Positions 9,180 to 17,409 of a DNA stretch of 42,364 nucleotides are shown in pieces. Below the pieces are notes generated by a model that ran no database searches, was not told where the DNA came from, and saw nothing but the letters and a program-made list of their open reading frames with translations. The stretch lies in contig JAYEJA010000109.1 of NCBI GenBank assembly GCA_034660395.1, positions 1-42,364 of the forward strand. The letters run 5' to 3'. The translations under genes were made by a program, and so were the position numbers. The stretch comes from JAQVEM01 sp034660395 (GTDB lineage Bacteria > Actinomycetota > Humimicrobiia > Humimicrobiales > Humimicrobiaceae). Position 1 is the first letter of the stretch. The number at the start of each line of letters is the position of its first letter.

Positions 9180-10697
9180 TTAGTGGAATATCTTCCTTCC
9201 AGCAATTCTAAAATAACTATAAATCCTGTAAATAAAGCTTTTTTTGACTATTCCTTCAAGTTCGGATATACGCCTGTCTCTTTCCCCTACCATTCTTTTC
9301 TGTTCAAGCGTTATATTTTGAAGTTTTTTAAGCGCCTCTTCCCTGCCCGAGACCAGCTCCCTCTTTTTTCCGCTGTCCGGGGAGAATACGGGATTTTCAG
9401 CCCATCCCTGCAGGCCGGCAGTTGTTTTATCAAAACTAAAGTTAAAAGCTGCATATTTTCTGCCGGCAATCGCGGTTTTTTCCGCCTCATCCCGGTTCCC
9501 TGCAAGATAAATCAACTTCTCGCCAAGTCCCCTGTAATCACAGGGCTTAAAAGTATAGCCAATTTTTTCCTTTTCTATAATATCCGTCAATTCACAAACA
9601 TTTGAAGACAGTACGCACAGTCCCGCCCTGAACCAGTCAAGAATACGGTTCTTGCTCCCCAGTTTGACCTCATAGATATCCCTGTCTATGTTTATGCCCG
9701 CGTCCGCTTCAAGATAATAATTGGGGACATCTTCTCCGGGCACCCAGCCCCTCATTATAAATCTATCCTTATAAGGACTTTTATCTATCATTGACAGAAA
9801 ATGTGGATAAGTTTTTGTATCCTGTTCGGGAATTTCTCCCCCGGTAGATACGAATTTTATTTTTGGATTTTTTTCCATGGCAGATTCGAGCCCCCTGAAT
9901 AAAGTATCGACATCGGTCCAGGTATTGTAACCTCCTGTCCACAGGACCACAAAATCCTCATTTGTTACTCCGTCTTTCCCCCTGATTACATCCCCTGTAT
10001 GCCTGTAATCATTTTCGGGAATGCCGCAGGGTATTACATCCGCGAAGTCATAACCCGAAGTATACCTGTTGAGACGGCCCGCGGTACCAAGCTCGCCTAC
10101 CAGTGCGTATTTCTGCCTTGAAGAAACACATGAAAAAATATCAGCTCTTGATATGATGTTGTATTCACTATTCCAGTAATGAAAAAGACATCCGTCGCTT
10201 TCATCCATATAAGCACGGGCCTGCGCTTCAGCCATTACATGCCCGAATAAATCCGCCCAGAACGGAATTTTTTTGTATTCAAGCAGTTTCGAAGCCGTAT
10301 ACGAGGGATAAAAGGTGCAGCCCACCAGACAATCCGGCTTGAATTCGGTAAAAATCTTTGATAGAACCCCGGTATTCTCAAAATCTTCCTTCTTCAATAC
10401 ATTATATTCGAATTCATAGCCGGAATTTTTTATGCCTTTATCTTCTCTGCCGGTCCTATCGCCGTCCGGGCCTTCCTCCCTTTTTAAACTGCTGTAACCG
10501 TATGTAAAATGTTTATTATATTTTGACCTGAAATCCTCCGGGTATGCAGAGGGTATGGCATAATTACAGGCGCATATCCTGTGCCCCTTCTTTAAAAGCG
10601 GAAGAATAAACTGCCAGGTCCTTATACCCGTCCCGTAAACTTTCCTGTCGTTTTCAAATGGCAGCGGGCTCATGCCCGCTATAAATATTCTGCTCAT
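9180..10697 (-). CDS. GT4-like glycosyltransferase with C-terminal coiled coil
   Basis: A 505-residue GT-B-like transferase and probably the first gene of the left minus-strand operon. Recognisable elements are GTGIRTWQFILPLLKKGHRI near the N-terminus, VIPCGIPEND at the domain junction, VVLWTGGYNTWTDVDTLFRG opening the second Rossmann domain, and GSKNRILDWFRAGLCVLSSN with ELTDIIEKEKIGYTFKP at the donor site. The layout resembles the GT4 parts of 5670 and 37564 but is more diverged. Residues about 445-485 look like a coiled coil, and the end (SFIYRIYSYFRIAGRKIFH) is basic and amphipathic, perhaps membrane-binding. ATG start without an obvious Shine-Dalgarno, facing a divergent 202 bp gap. Confidence 0.82.
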   Translation of the reverse strand: MSRIFIAGMSPLPFENDRKVYGTGIRTWQFILPLLKKGHRICACNYAIPSAYPEDFRSKYNKHFTYGYSSLKREEGPDGDRTGREDKGIKNSGYEFEYNVLKKEDFENTGVLSKIFTEFKPDCLVGCTFYPSYTASKLLEYKKIPFWADLFGHVMAEAQARAYMDESDGCLFHYWNSEYNIISRADIFSCVSSRQKYALVGELGTAGRLNRYTSGYDFADVIPCGIPENDYRHTGDVIRGKDGVTNEDFVVLWTGGYNTWTDVDTLFRGLESAMEKNPKIKFVSTGGEIPEQDTKTYPHFLSMIDKSPYKDRFIMRGWVPGEDVPNYYLEADAGINIDRDIYEVKLGSKNRILDWFRAGLCVLSSNVCELTDIIEKEKIGYTFKPCDYRGLGEKLIYLAGNRDEAEKTAIAGRKYAAFNFSFDKTTAGLQGWAENPVFSPDSGKKRELVSGREEALKKLQNITLEQKRMVGERDRRISELEGIVKKSFIYRIYSYFRIAGRKIFH

Positions 10698-10899
10698 AAT
10701 TTAACGGTTTAAAAATTTATACTTTTTTTGATACCCGCCCTGCATGTATAATCAGAATTATAAGAAACAATAATTAATTTTATATTATATAATATTATTT
10801 AAAAGACTATTTAAGTTTTTTAATTATAGTTGTTCTAATGAAAAATTTATACTACCATAACAAAAACAATAAGAACATTAAAAGCGAATCATATTATAT
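10698..10899. promoter_or_regulatory. Divergent AT-rich intergenic region
   Basis: These 202 bp separate the divergently transcribed GT4 operon (minus) and the first propeller gene (plus), so promoters for both must lie here. TATAAT-like hexamers are frequent because the sequence is very AT-rich. I could not pair any of them convincingly with a TTGACA-like box at 16-18 bp. The propeller ATG has no Shine-Dalgarno just upstream. Confidence 0.35.
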
Positions 10900-12936
10900 A
10901 TGAGAGTTATTATAATAATACTTCTAATATTCTTTTTATCAATAACCTCTCTACTCGGCGTATCAATCATTAACATAAGCAAAGATGACGGAGCCGCGGA
11001 AGCTTCTGGAAATGGAGATGCAGTATCAGGTTATGATAATGGGCTGGAAAAATCCGGCCTGACAATTAAAATACCGGAAGACATACAAAGATTTTTCGTT
11101 ATTAACCTTGCACATGTGTTCCCGGAAAGCTTTGAGACTATAACTGAAGAGACCGGCCGGCCTCTTCAAAGCGTGGAGAACAACGACAGAGAGGATTCTC
11201 CGATAACTGTAAGCCGGGACGAAGATGAGGAAACCGGTGCCGCACAAACCTCGGATATTAAAGATACACCTGAAGAGGAACCTGAAGAAGAATATATAGA
11301 AGATATTAACGGCAGTGAAGAGGACGAAGAAAGTAAAGAAATAGATGAAGAGGTAAAAAATAATACTGTCAGGTTTTTCCTGGATGGTGATATGGAAAAT
11401 GGTATATATCTGGGTGAAACAATCTCAAACCGTGAATCCGCGGAAGTATCGGAAAAATATGGCGAAGATTTTTTAAATACAGGATTTAAATTTACTATTA
11501 AAAATAGTGATAATCTTAATCTTCTTCCCGGCTCAACTCATTATATCTACATTTATTTTTACTCTGAAAAATCCGGCTGGGATTATGTAAGGAAAGAAAT
11601 AAACTTCCCGGGAGAAGAGGCCGTAGAGAAAAAGATAACTATTGCCATAGACAAACCCGAAGAAAAGTCTATAACTGACAGTCTCCAGCTAATCAACGGA
11701 TGGGCTGTCGACCTCAGGAACAAAGATAACCCCGGTATAAAGAATATAGAAATATACCTTGACGGGCCAAAGGGATATGGTAAGTCCATAGGTGACATTA
11801 ACTATGGCATACAGAGAAGTGATGTAGCCAATTTCCTTGAAGACCAGGATTACCTGAACAGCGGCTACATTTTCTCAAAAAAGATAGAACTTGAGACAGG
11901 CTCCACCCATACATTATTTACTTATGCCTTCAGCTCCACAGATGACTCATATAATTATAAAAAAATAGAGATATATCTTTCGGGAACAAAGGAAGAGAAG
12001 GCGATAATCAATGCCCGGATTTATACGCAAAATTTAAGCAGCAACGATGTCATTGAGATAACCGGCTGGGCTATTGACAAAAGCATACTGAAAGAATACC
12101 AGGAAGAGGAGGAAGAAGAGGAAGAGCAGGCAACAATCAGAAGATTGATATTTATTTCCAACAGGGATGGTAATGATAATATCTACAGTATAAACATTGA
12201 TGGAACAGGCCTTACACGATTAACTGACAGCCATAGAAACGACCTCTATCCGGAAGTATCACCCGACGGTGAGAAAATCGCATACACTTCAGATATAGGC
12301 GGTGTATGGCAGATAATGGTCATGGATTGGAATGGCGGAAATAAAAAGCAGATTACAAACAATAATTTTAAAAGTGCATACCCCTCCTGGTCTTATGACG
12401 GCAAATACATATACTTTGAGGCCTATATAGAAGGTGACTGGGAATTATATAGAATTGGAAGCAACGGAACAGGACAAAGAAGACTTACCTTTAACCATAA
12501 TTCCCATGACTGGCATCCATCGGGACACCCGCAGGGATACGACATCGTTTATGAATCCGGCGTTACCGGTCATGAAAATATTTATGCAATGAACCACGAT
12601 GGCTCAGGGATAATAAAAATATGCGGTGACGGCCCCCGGAGAAGGGTGCCGGATGTATCCCCTGATGGAAAGAAAATAACATATATGAGGTACCCGGGCA
12701 GATACGCTGATATATGGATTATGGATTATAATGGCCAGAATGAAACCAGGTTAACCGACAATTCCGATGAAGACGGCCATTCATCGTTTTCGCCTGATAA
12801 TAAGTATATAGTCTATGAAGAAAGAAAGGGCTCAAAAGAAGACCTTATCCTTATAAACCTTGCTACAGGAGAAAAAACCAATATAACAAACTCTCCTTAT
12901 TCCGATAAGGATGGAAGTTTCCTATATCATGATTAG
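10900..12936 (+). CDS. Membrane-anchored protein with Ig-like modules and six-blade TolB/PD40 beta-propeller
   Basis: A 678-residue extracytoplasmic protein of unknown substrate. Residues 2-24 form an uncleaved signal anchor or signal peptide. Residues 25-153 are a linker rich in Asp/Glu. Modules at about 154-245 and 243-361 share FLDGD/YLDGP, a YG..R.DV-like segment, NSGY and a Trp or aromatic end. A third begins (IEITGWAIDKS, about 368-390) but breaks off at a poly-Glu tract. Residues 413-678 hold six PD40/WD40-like blades with DGTGLTRLTD, SPDGEKIAYTSD, SYDGKYIYFEAY and similar repeats. Such propellers usually bind glycan or protein partners. Paralogue of 17410. It converges on the 4-TM gene at 12966. 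No clear Shine-Dalgarno; ATG chosen because it directly precedes the signal helix. Confidence 0.85.
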   Translation: MRVIIIILLIFFLSITSLLGVSIINISKDDGAAEASGNGDAVSGYDNGLEKSGLTIKIPEDIQRFFVINLAHVFPESFETITEETGRPLQSVENNDREDSPITVSRDEDEETGAAQTSDIKDTPEEEPEEEYIEDINGSEEDEESKEIDEEVKNNTVRFFLDGDMENGIYLGETISNRESAEVSEKYGEDFLNTGFKFTIKNSDNLNLLPGSTHYIYIYFYSEKSGWDYVRKEINFPGEEAVEKKITIAIDKPEEKSITDSLQLINGWAVDLRNKDNPGIKNIEIYLDGPKGYGKSIGDINYGIQRSDVANFLEDQDYLNSGYIFSKKIELETGSTHTLFTYAFSSTDDSYNYKKIEIYLSGTKEEKAIINARIYTQNLSSNDVIEITGWAIDKSILKEYQEEEEEEEEQATIRRLIFISNRDGNDNIYSINIDGTGLTRLTDSHRNDLYPEVSPDGEKIAYTSDIGGVWQIMVMDWNGGNKKQITNNNFKSAYPSWSYDGKYIYFEAYIEGDWELYRIGSNGTGQRRLTFNHNSHDWHPSGHPQGYDIVYESGVTGHENIYAMNHDGSGIIKICGDGPRRRVPDVSPDGKKITYMRYPGRYADIWIMDYNGQNETRLTDNSDEDGHSSFSPDNKYIVYEERKGSKEDLILINLATGEKTNITNSPYSDKDGSFLYHD

Positions 12937-12965
12937 TCAATTCTATTCCAGGGTTCGCATTATAT

Positions 12966-13427
12966 CTAATCCATAATCTGGTGTTTGAATTTTCTTTGTG
13001 AAGGCCTGAACTTCAATCTTAATGATGCGCCTATAGAAATCCCGAGCCATATAGCCCAGATAGTTTCCCTGGAAAAAAAATAAAAGGCAAGCTCTGAAAC
13101 TGTTAAATCTGAATTAAATAATCTGGAAACTACCATATTCACCAGACCGGTTTTATAAAAAAGCAAAGCAACAGCAGGAATACAGCCCACCAGTAGAAAT
13201 GCCTTTAAATCAAAATAGTTCCTGCACCAGCCCTGCTTTATACTGACGACTATTAAAAATCCGATCATAAAACCAAGAACAAGAAGAATAAAAAATTTTA
13301 AGAAGTTTAAAAGACCGGCCGGTAGATTATAAACCGCAAGAGCACTTATTATATTATCAAAATATGCATAAGCGGTGTAATAAAGAACTATATTTGCAAA
13401 ACTAAAAATTATAAGGATGAGTCTCAT
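12966..13427 (-). CDS. Four-TM membrane protein of unknown function (propeller partner, copy 1)
   Basis: A 153-residue protein with four hydrophobic helices: LILIIFSFANIVLYY at the N-terminus, about 40-65, about 77-92, and SRETIWAIWLGISIGASLRL near the C-terminus. I do not recognise the family. It is clearly paralogous to the protein at 19121; both share the N-terminal LIIFSF, the late RLFNS/RFFNS..LSELA block, and FSR..IW..WLG..IG.S.R. Each copy is encoded convergently to a propeller gene, with only 29 bp between stop codons here. The repeated arrangement suggests that the membrane protein and the anchored propeller act together (inference). ATG start without a visible ribosome binding site. 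Confidence 0.75.
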   Translation of the reverse strand: MRLILIIFSFANIVLYYTAYAYFDNIISALAVYNLPAGLLNFLKFFILLVLGFMIGFLIVVSIKQGWCRNYFDLKAFLLVGCIPAVALLFYKTGLVNMVVSRLFNSDLTVSELAFYFFSRETIWAIWLGISIGASLRLKFRPSQRKFKHQIMD

Positions 13428-13514
13428 TTTTTATTTATCATTATTTTTTCATGTTATTTTTCAATATTAATACAGGCATACCCGGAGGACAATAAAATGT
13501 TAACTTAAAAAAAA

Positions 13515-13814
13515 ATTAATTTCAATTAACTGAGTATTCTGTTCTGCTTTGAAATTTAAAAATATACTAAAACGGAACCAAAACCACTGAGTAAGATAAG
13601 CCGCCACCTGTTGAAGAAGATACAGACAAAGAGTCCCTGCAATCTCTATTAACGGAGAAAAATTGTCTTTAGCGATAACTCTTTAATATACACCATGGAT
13701 ATTGACGGGGAGAACCTTAAAAAGATAAGTGGCGACCTCCAGCGCTCCAGACACTCCCGCATATCTCCTGACAATAAATATATATCCTGTAGCAATGATG
13801 CCTGTAACTTATAA
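13515..13814 (+). pseudogene. Decayed third copy of the TolB-propeller gene
   Basis: This is most of what the 596 bp gap at 13428-14023 holds. At 13515-13543 the DNA matches 17274-17302 upstream of the intact propeller gene at 23 of 29 bases. Codons from about 13595 read DKPPPVEEDTDKE, resembling that gene's acidic linker. From about 13632 the sequence follows its blades 5-6: PAISING, a one-base deletion near 13660, IVFSDNSLIYTMDIDGENL, then LKKISGDLQRSRHSRISPDN and a stop at 13812. Compare TMDLNGENLKKISG and ISPDNKYI at about 18951-19050. Signal peptide, Ig-like modules and first blades are missing, so it is an internally deleted, frameshifted remnant. Just before it, at 13486-13508, GGAGG precedes an ATG that stops after three codons. 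Confidence 0.78.
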
Positions 13815-14023
13815 TTATTATTTACTATCAATCTTTTCCCCTGATACATAAATAGCTGGCGCAAATATAGACTCCTGGAATAACCATTAATCTGCTTCTT
13901 TGCAAAAAAATTTTTTTATATTATCATATATTCCATTGCTTGATATAAAATTACTCAAAAAATCAGCAATAGAGAGTTTCAGTTACTGTATTACATGTAT
14001 TACTAAAAAGAAATGAAGGTAAA

Positions 14024-14260
14024 ATGAAATATTTTAAAACTTTTTTAACAGCCCTTGGCTTTATAGCATTATTTTATTTAATAGCGCCAAACAGGATTTG
14101 CGGATACCTGGATGCCGGGACCGGCAGTTATATTATCCAGATAATCATAGCTATAGCAATAGGAGGAGCATTCGGGATAAAGTTATTCTGGCGCAGAATT
14201 TATGGTTTCTTTAAGAAAACTCCAAACAAAAAAGAAGTAAATGCAAAAGATAAAAAATAA
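14024..14260 (+). CDS. Small membrane protein with GYLDAGTGSYIIQ motif
   Basis: A 78-residue protein: an N-terminal hydrophobic helix (about 5-22), a conserved-looking GYLDAGTGSYIIQIIIAIAI segment leading into a second helix, then FWRRIYGFFKK and a basic tail. I recall small proteins with a DPGTGS/DAGTGS motif beside sulfatase-fold and methyltransferase genes in exopolysaccharide loci, and the same arrangement occurs here. The biochemical role is unknown. AAGGT lies a few bases upstream of the ATG. Its 3' end overlaps the start of the methyltransferase by 20 bases in another frame, which indicates translational coupling. Confidence 0.75.
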   Translation: MKYFKTFLTALGFIALFYLIAPNRICGYLDAGTGSYIIQIIIAIAIGGAFGIKLFWRRIYGFFKKTPNKKEVNAKDKK

Positions 14261-15632
14261 TGGGACTGAGCCAGGTTCATTCAGGGACCCGTGCGGGTTT
14301 CTTTTTTATAGAGATGGCTCGATTCACCGGCAGATAAATACCATATACAAAGAAGATTACGACCACCTGATAAACTCCGGTCTTTACAAAACTCTTGTAG
14401 ATGAAAACTTTCTCATTCCCCATGAAGAGGTTAATGTCAGCGCTCCTGAACCTGAAAAAGCATATAAGATAATAAAGCCGGAACCAATTCCATTTATATC
14501 ATATCCCTATGAATGGTGTTTTGCCCAGTTAAAAGATGCCGCGCTTGCTACCTTTAAAATTCAGAAAATAGCTCTGGACTTTGAAATGACCCTGAAAGAC
14601 TGCAGCTCTTATAATATCCAGTTCGTTAAAGGGAAACCGGTTTTGATTGATACTCTTTCCTTTGAAAAATATCATGAAGGCCGGCCATGGATAGCTTACA
14701 GGCAGTCATGCCAGCACTTTCTTGCACCGCTTGCATTGATGAGCTACAAGGATATACGGCTGAATCAGTTGTTTAGAATCTATATTGACGGGGTACCGCT
14801 GGACCTGGCAAGTTCGCTTCTTCCATCCGGAACCAATTTTAATTTTTCACTTCTTTCGCATATTCATCTTCATGCCAGAAGCCAGAAGCACTTTGCCGAT
14901 AAACAGGTAAAAATAGAGGGCCGTAAAATAAGCCGCCTATCTTTTATGGGCCTTATTGATAATTTAGAATCTGCCATTAAAAAAATGGACTGGAAGCCCG
15001 GAGGCACTGAATGGGCCGATTATTATGAGGATACCAATTATTCTACGGAAGCAATTAACCACAAAAAGAAAATTGTGGCTGATTTTCTGGAAAGGACCGG
15101 CCCGGAAATTGTCTGGGATATCGGAGCAAATGATGGTTTGTTCAGCCGGATTGCCAGCGATAAAGGCATATTGACTATTTCTTTTGATATTGACCCGGCC
15201 GCTGTCCAGAAGAATTATATCCATAGTGTTGAAAAAAATGAAAATTATATTCTTCCGCTGCTTTTAGATCTAACCAATCCAAGCCCCGGTACCGGCTGGG
15301 AGAATACGGAAAGAACCTCGCTTATACAGCGCGGCCCGGCAGATACAGCATTTGCACTTGCCTTAATCCATCACCTAGCCATCTCAAACAATTTGCCATT
15401 TGCTAAAATAGCTGATTTCTTCAGCCAGGTCTGTAAATCTCTTATAATTGAGTTTGTCCCCAAAGATGATTCCCAGGTGCAGAGGCTTCTATCAACCAGG
15501 GAAGATATATTCCCTGATTATACAGCGCAAAATTTTGAGATAGAATTTAAAAAATATTTTTCCATAGAAAATACCGTGGGCATTGAAAGCTCTAAAAGAA
15601 TTATGTATCTTATGAAGAATAAAAGGGGGTAG
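14241..15632 (+). CDS. Class I SAM-dependent methyltransferase with N-terminal kinase-like segment
   Basis: A 463-residue protein. The C-terminal half is a class I methyltransferase: VWDIGANDGLFSRIASDKG (about 291-309, SAM-binding motif I) and SFDIDPAAVQKNY (motif II), then ALALIHHLAISNN. The N-terminal half opens with GSFRDPCGFLFYRDGSIHRQ. It also contains LKDCSSYNIQFVKGKPVLID, whose spacing of D, N and ID resembles a protein-kinase-type catalytic and metal loop, as I recall for this methyltransferase group. The acceptor is unknown; the context suggests a surface glycan or lipid-linked intermediate. Starts inside the preceding gene. It ends at a TAG that is in frame with the downstream sulfatase-fold ORF. 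Confidence 0.85.
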   Translation: MQKIKNNGTEPGSFRDPCGFLFYRDGSIHRQINTIYKEDYDHLINSGLYKTLVDENFLIPHEEVNVSAPEPEKAYKIIKPEPIPFISYPYEWCFAQLKDAALATFKIQKIALDFEMTLKDCSSYNIQFVKGKPVLIDTLSFEKYHEGRPWIAYRQSCQHFLAPLALMSYKDIRLNQLFRIYIDGVPLDLASSLLPSGTNFNFSLLSHIHLHARSQKHFADKQVKIEGRKISRLSFMGLIDNLESAIKKMDWKPGGTEWADYYEDTNYSTEAINHKKKIVADFLERTGPEIVWDIGANDGLFSRIASDKGILTISFDIDPAAVQKNYIHSVEKNENYILPLLLDLTNPSPGTGWENTERTSLIQRGPADTAFALALIHHLAISNNLPFAKIADFFSQVCKSLIIEFVPKDDSQVQRLLSTREDIFPDYTAQNFEIEFKKYFSIENTVGIESSKRIMYLMKNKRG

Positions 15633-15635
15633 AGT

Positions 15636-17225
15636 ATTATTAAAAAGACATTTATTATCCATCCGTTTTTATTTGCCATATTTCCTATTTTATTTCTTTA
15701 CGCTAATAATATTGGAAAACTTTCAACAATTGTATTTTCAGAGATTTTAATACCAGTAGTTATTATGCTGGGTTTCACAGCTATTGCAGCGGTACTGTTA
15801 TGGTTAATACTCAAAAAAGATGGTAAAAAGGCAGGAATTGTTACATCTATCTTTTTAATTCTATTTTTCTCTTACGGCCGTGTTTATGAACAGATAAGAG
15901 GCTTTAAAATAGGTAATTTTATAATCGGGGGGCACAGATACTTACTGGCGCTCTGGCTCATACTATTTATTCTGGGCGCTTACTTTACCATAAGAACCAA
16001 AAAAAACCTGGGAAATTTCAGCAATATTTTAAATGTTATAGCTATTTCTCTGGTTTTATTTTCTCTTGTAAACATCGGGCTCTATAATTTTAGAACAAGA
16101 AGCGTAGAGGATAGCCGCCCGGTATCAGAAGAGGAAGAAGAGGCTGCATCTGAAAACCCGGCCGGACTTCCGGATATATATTATATAATTCTTGATGGTT
16201 ATGCGGGGGAAAGTTCTCTAAAAGAATTTTATGATTTTGATAATCACAAATTTTTAAACTTTTTAAATGAAAAAGGTTTCTTTGTGGCTTCTGAAAGCCG
16301 GTGCAATTATCCATGGACTTATCTCACGCTGGCATCGTCGCTTAATTTTGAATACATTAATTATCTTAGCGAAGATGCGGGATTGGAATCCGATGATAGA
16401 ACATTGCCCTATAATATGATAACAAATAATAATGCTTTAAAATTTTTGCATTCAAAGGGATATAAATTTGTTCACTTCAACAGCTCGGGCTGGGGTCCCA
16501 CAGATAGAAACATAAATGCAGATGTAAGCATACGGGCCAACAGGCTCAACGAATTTAATATATTGCTAATTCAAACAACCATGCTTAAAGCACTTGAAAA
16601 ATATATCATTGTTGATTCCGAAGCAGATAAGGTATTATATTCCTTCTCCAACCTTGCAAGGGTACATAAAATAGATGGACCAAAATTTATTTTTGCGCAC
16701 ATAATGTGCCCGCATCCCCCATTTTTCTTTGATGCCAGCGGCGAACGTATCCCTGAATCCGAATATAAGCTGACCGATTACTGGGACAGAGAAAAATACT
16801 TAGACCAGTTAATTTTTGTCAACAGCAGACTTGAAATTATTATTGAAGAGATTCTATCAGAATCAGAGGCCCCGCCAATCATAGTGTTCCAGGGAGACCA
16901 CGGGGGACGTTCTACTCTCGGGGAGCCCGATAAAGATAAGCCGGGTGACCATGGGTGGCTTTACCCGACCGCTGAAATGCTCAGAGAAAGTACATTTATA
17001 TTAAATGCATATTATCTGCCGGAAGGCGGCAGCGAACTTATATATGATTCCATAACCCCGGTTAATACTTTTAGAGTAATTTTTAACTATTATTTTGACG
17101 GGGATTATGAACTACTGGAAGATAAATGCTATTATTCAATCTACAAACGCCCTTACAAATTTTTTGATGTAACAGAAATAAAAGATTATGATGAAAAAGA
17201 TTATGAACTCCAGCAAAAAGACTGA
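15636..17225 (+). CDS. Membrane sulfatase/alkaline phosphatase-superfamily protein, probable ATT start
   Basis: The first ATG (15765) would give 486 residues, but the frame is open back to the methyltransferase TAG. The extra 43 residues form a sensible first membrane helix (HPFLFAIFPILFLYANNIGK). GGGGG at 15625-15629 lies six bases before an ATT at 15636, so I propose ATT initiation and about 529 residues. Several N-terminal TM helices are followed by the catalytic domain. Its motifs are IYYIILDGYAG (metal Asp), NYPWTYLTLASSLN (nucleophile region), HIMCPHPPFFF and FQGDHGGRSTLG, then PGDHGWLYP. The family includes sulfatases and phosphoethanolamine or phosphoglycerol transferases. Here it probably modifies a glycan outside the cell. 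Confidence 0.78.
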   Translation: MIKKTFIIHPFLFAIFPILFLYANNIGKLSTIVFSEILIPVVIMLGFTAIAAVLLWLILKKDGKKAGIVTSIFLILFFSYGRVYEQIRGFKIGNFIIGGHRYLLALWLILFILGAYFTIRTKKNLGNFSNILNVIAISLVLFSLVNIGLYNFRTRSVEDSRPVSEEEEEAASENPAGLPDIYYIILDGYAGESSLKEFYDFDNHKFLNFLNEKGFFVASESRCNYPWTYLTLASSLNFEYINYLSEDAGLESDDRTLPYNMITNNNALKFLHSKGYKFVHFNSSGWGPTDRNINADVSIRANRLNEFNILLIQTTMLKALEKYIIVDSEADKVLYSFSNLARVHKIDGPKFIFAHIMCPHPPFFFDASGERIPESEYKLTDYWDREKYLDQLIFVNSRLEIIIEEILSESEAPPIIVFQGDHGGRSTLGEPDKDKPGDHGWLYPTAEMLRESTFILNAYYLPEGGSELIYDSITPVNTFRVIFNYYFDGDYELLEDKCYYSIYKRPYKFFDVTEIKDYDEKDYELQQKD

Positions 17226-17409
17226 TTCAGCAAAGTGGCACCGTACCAATAGCCGGGGTATTGAATAAAAAATATTAATTTTAATTAATATCGTATTTTG
17301 TTATAATTTAAAACTCGAAATTATATAAATTGAATCAGTTAATTACGTATATTTAGTAAAATTTTTATTCAGAACTTAAAATCATATAATATATTTATAA
17401 TTATTAAAA
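17226..17409. promoter_or_regulatory. AT-rich upstream region of propeller copy 2
   Basis: Contains an inverted repeat ATATTAATT/AATTAATAT at 17272-17291, followed by TATAAT at 17302-17307 and another at 17385-17390. The block 17274-17302 is conserved ahead of the decayed copy at 13515-13543, which suggests a family-specific regulatory element. The -35 matches are poor, so a promoter is plausible but not located exactly. No Shine-Dalgarno precedes the ATG at 17410. Confidence 0.4.

Noticed and set aside
12091..12131. Purine-rich GAA/GAG run as a tandem repeat element
   Set aside because: It encodes the Glu tract of the linker before the propeller; ordinary low-complexity coding sequence.
13649..13864. 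71-codon minus-strand ORF in the 13.4-14.0 kb gap
   Set aside because: It is the complement of the decayed propeller copy, which explains the sequence better.
15630..15632. TAG recoded as an amino acid to fuse methyltransferase and sulfatase
   Set aside because: Other genes here end in TAG (12936, 19173), and a ribosome binding site lies just before it, so a normal stop with a new start is simpler.
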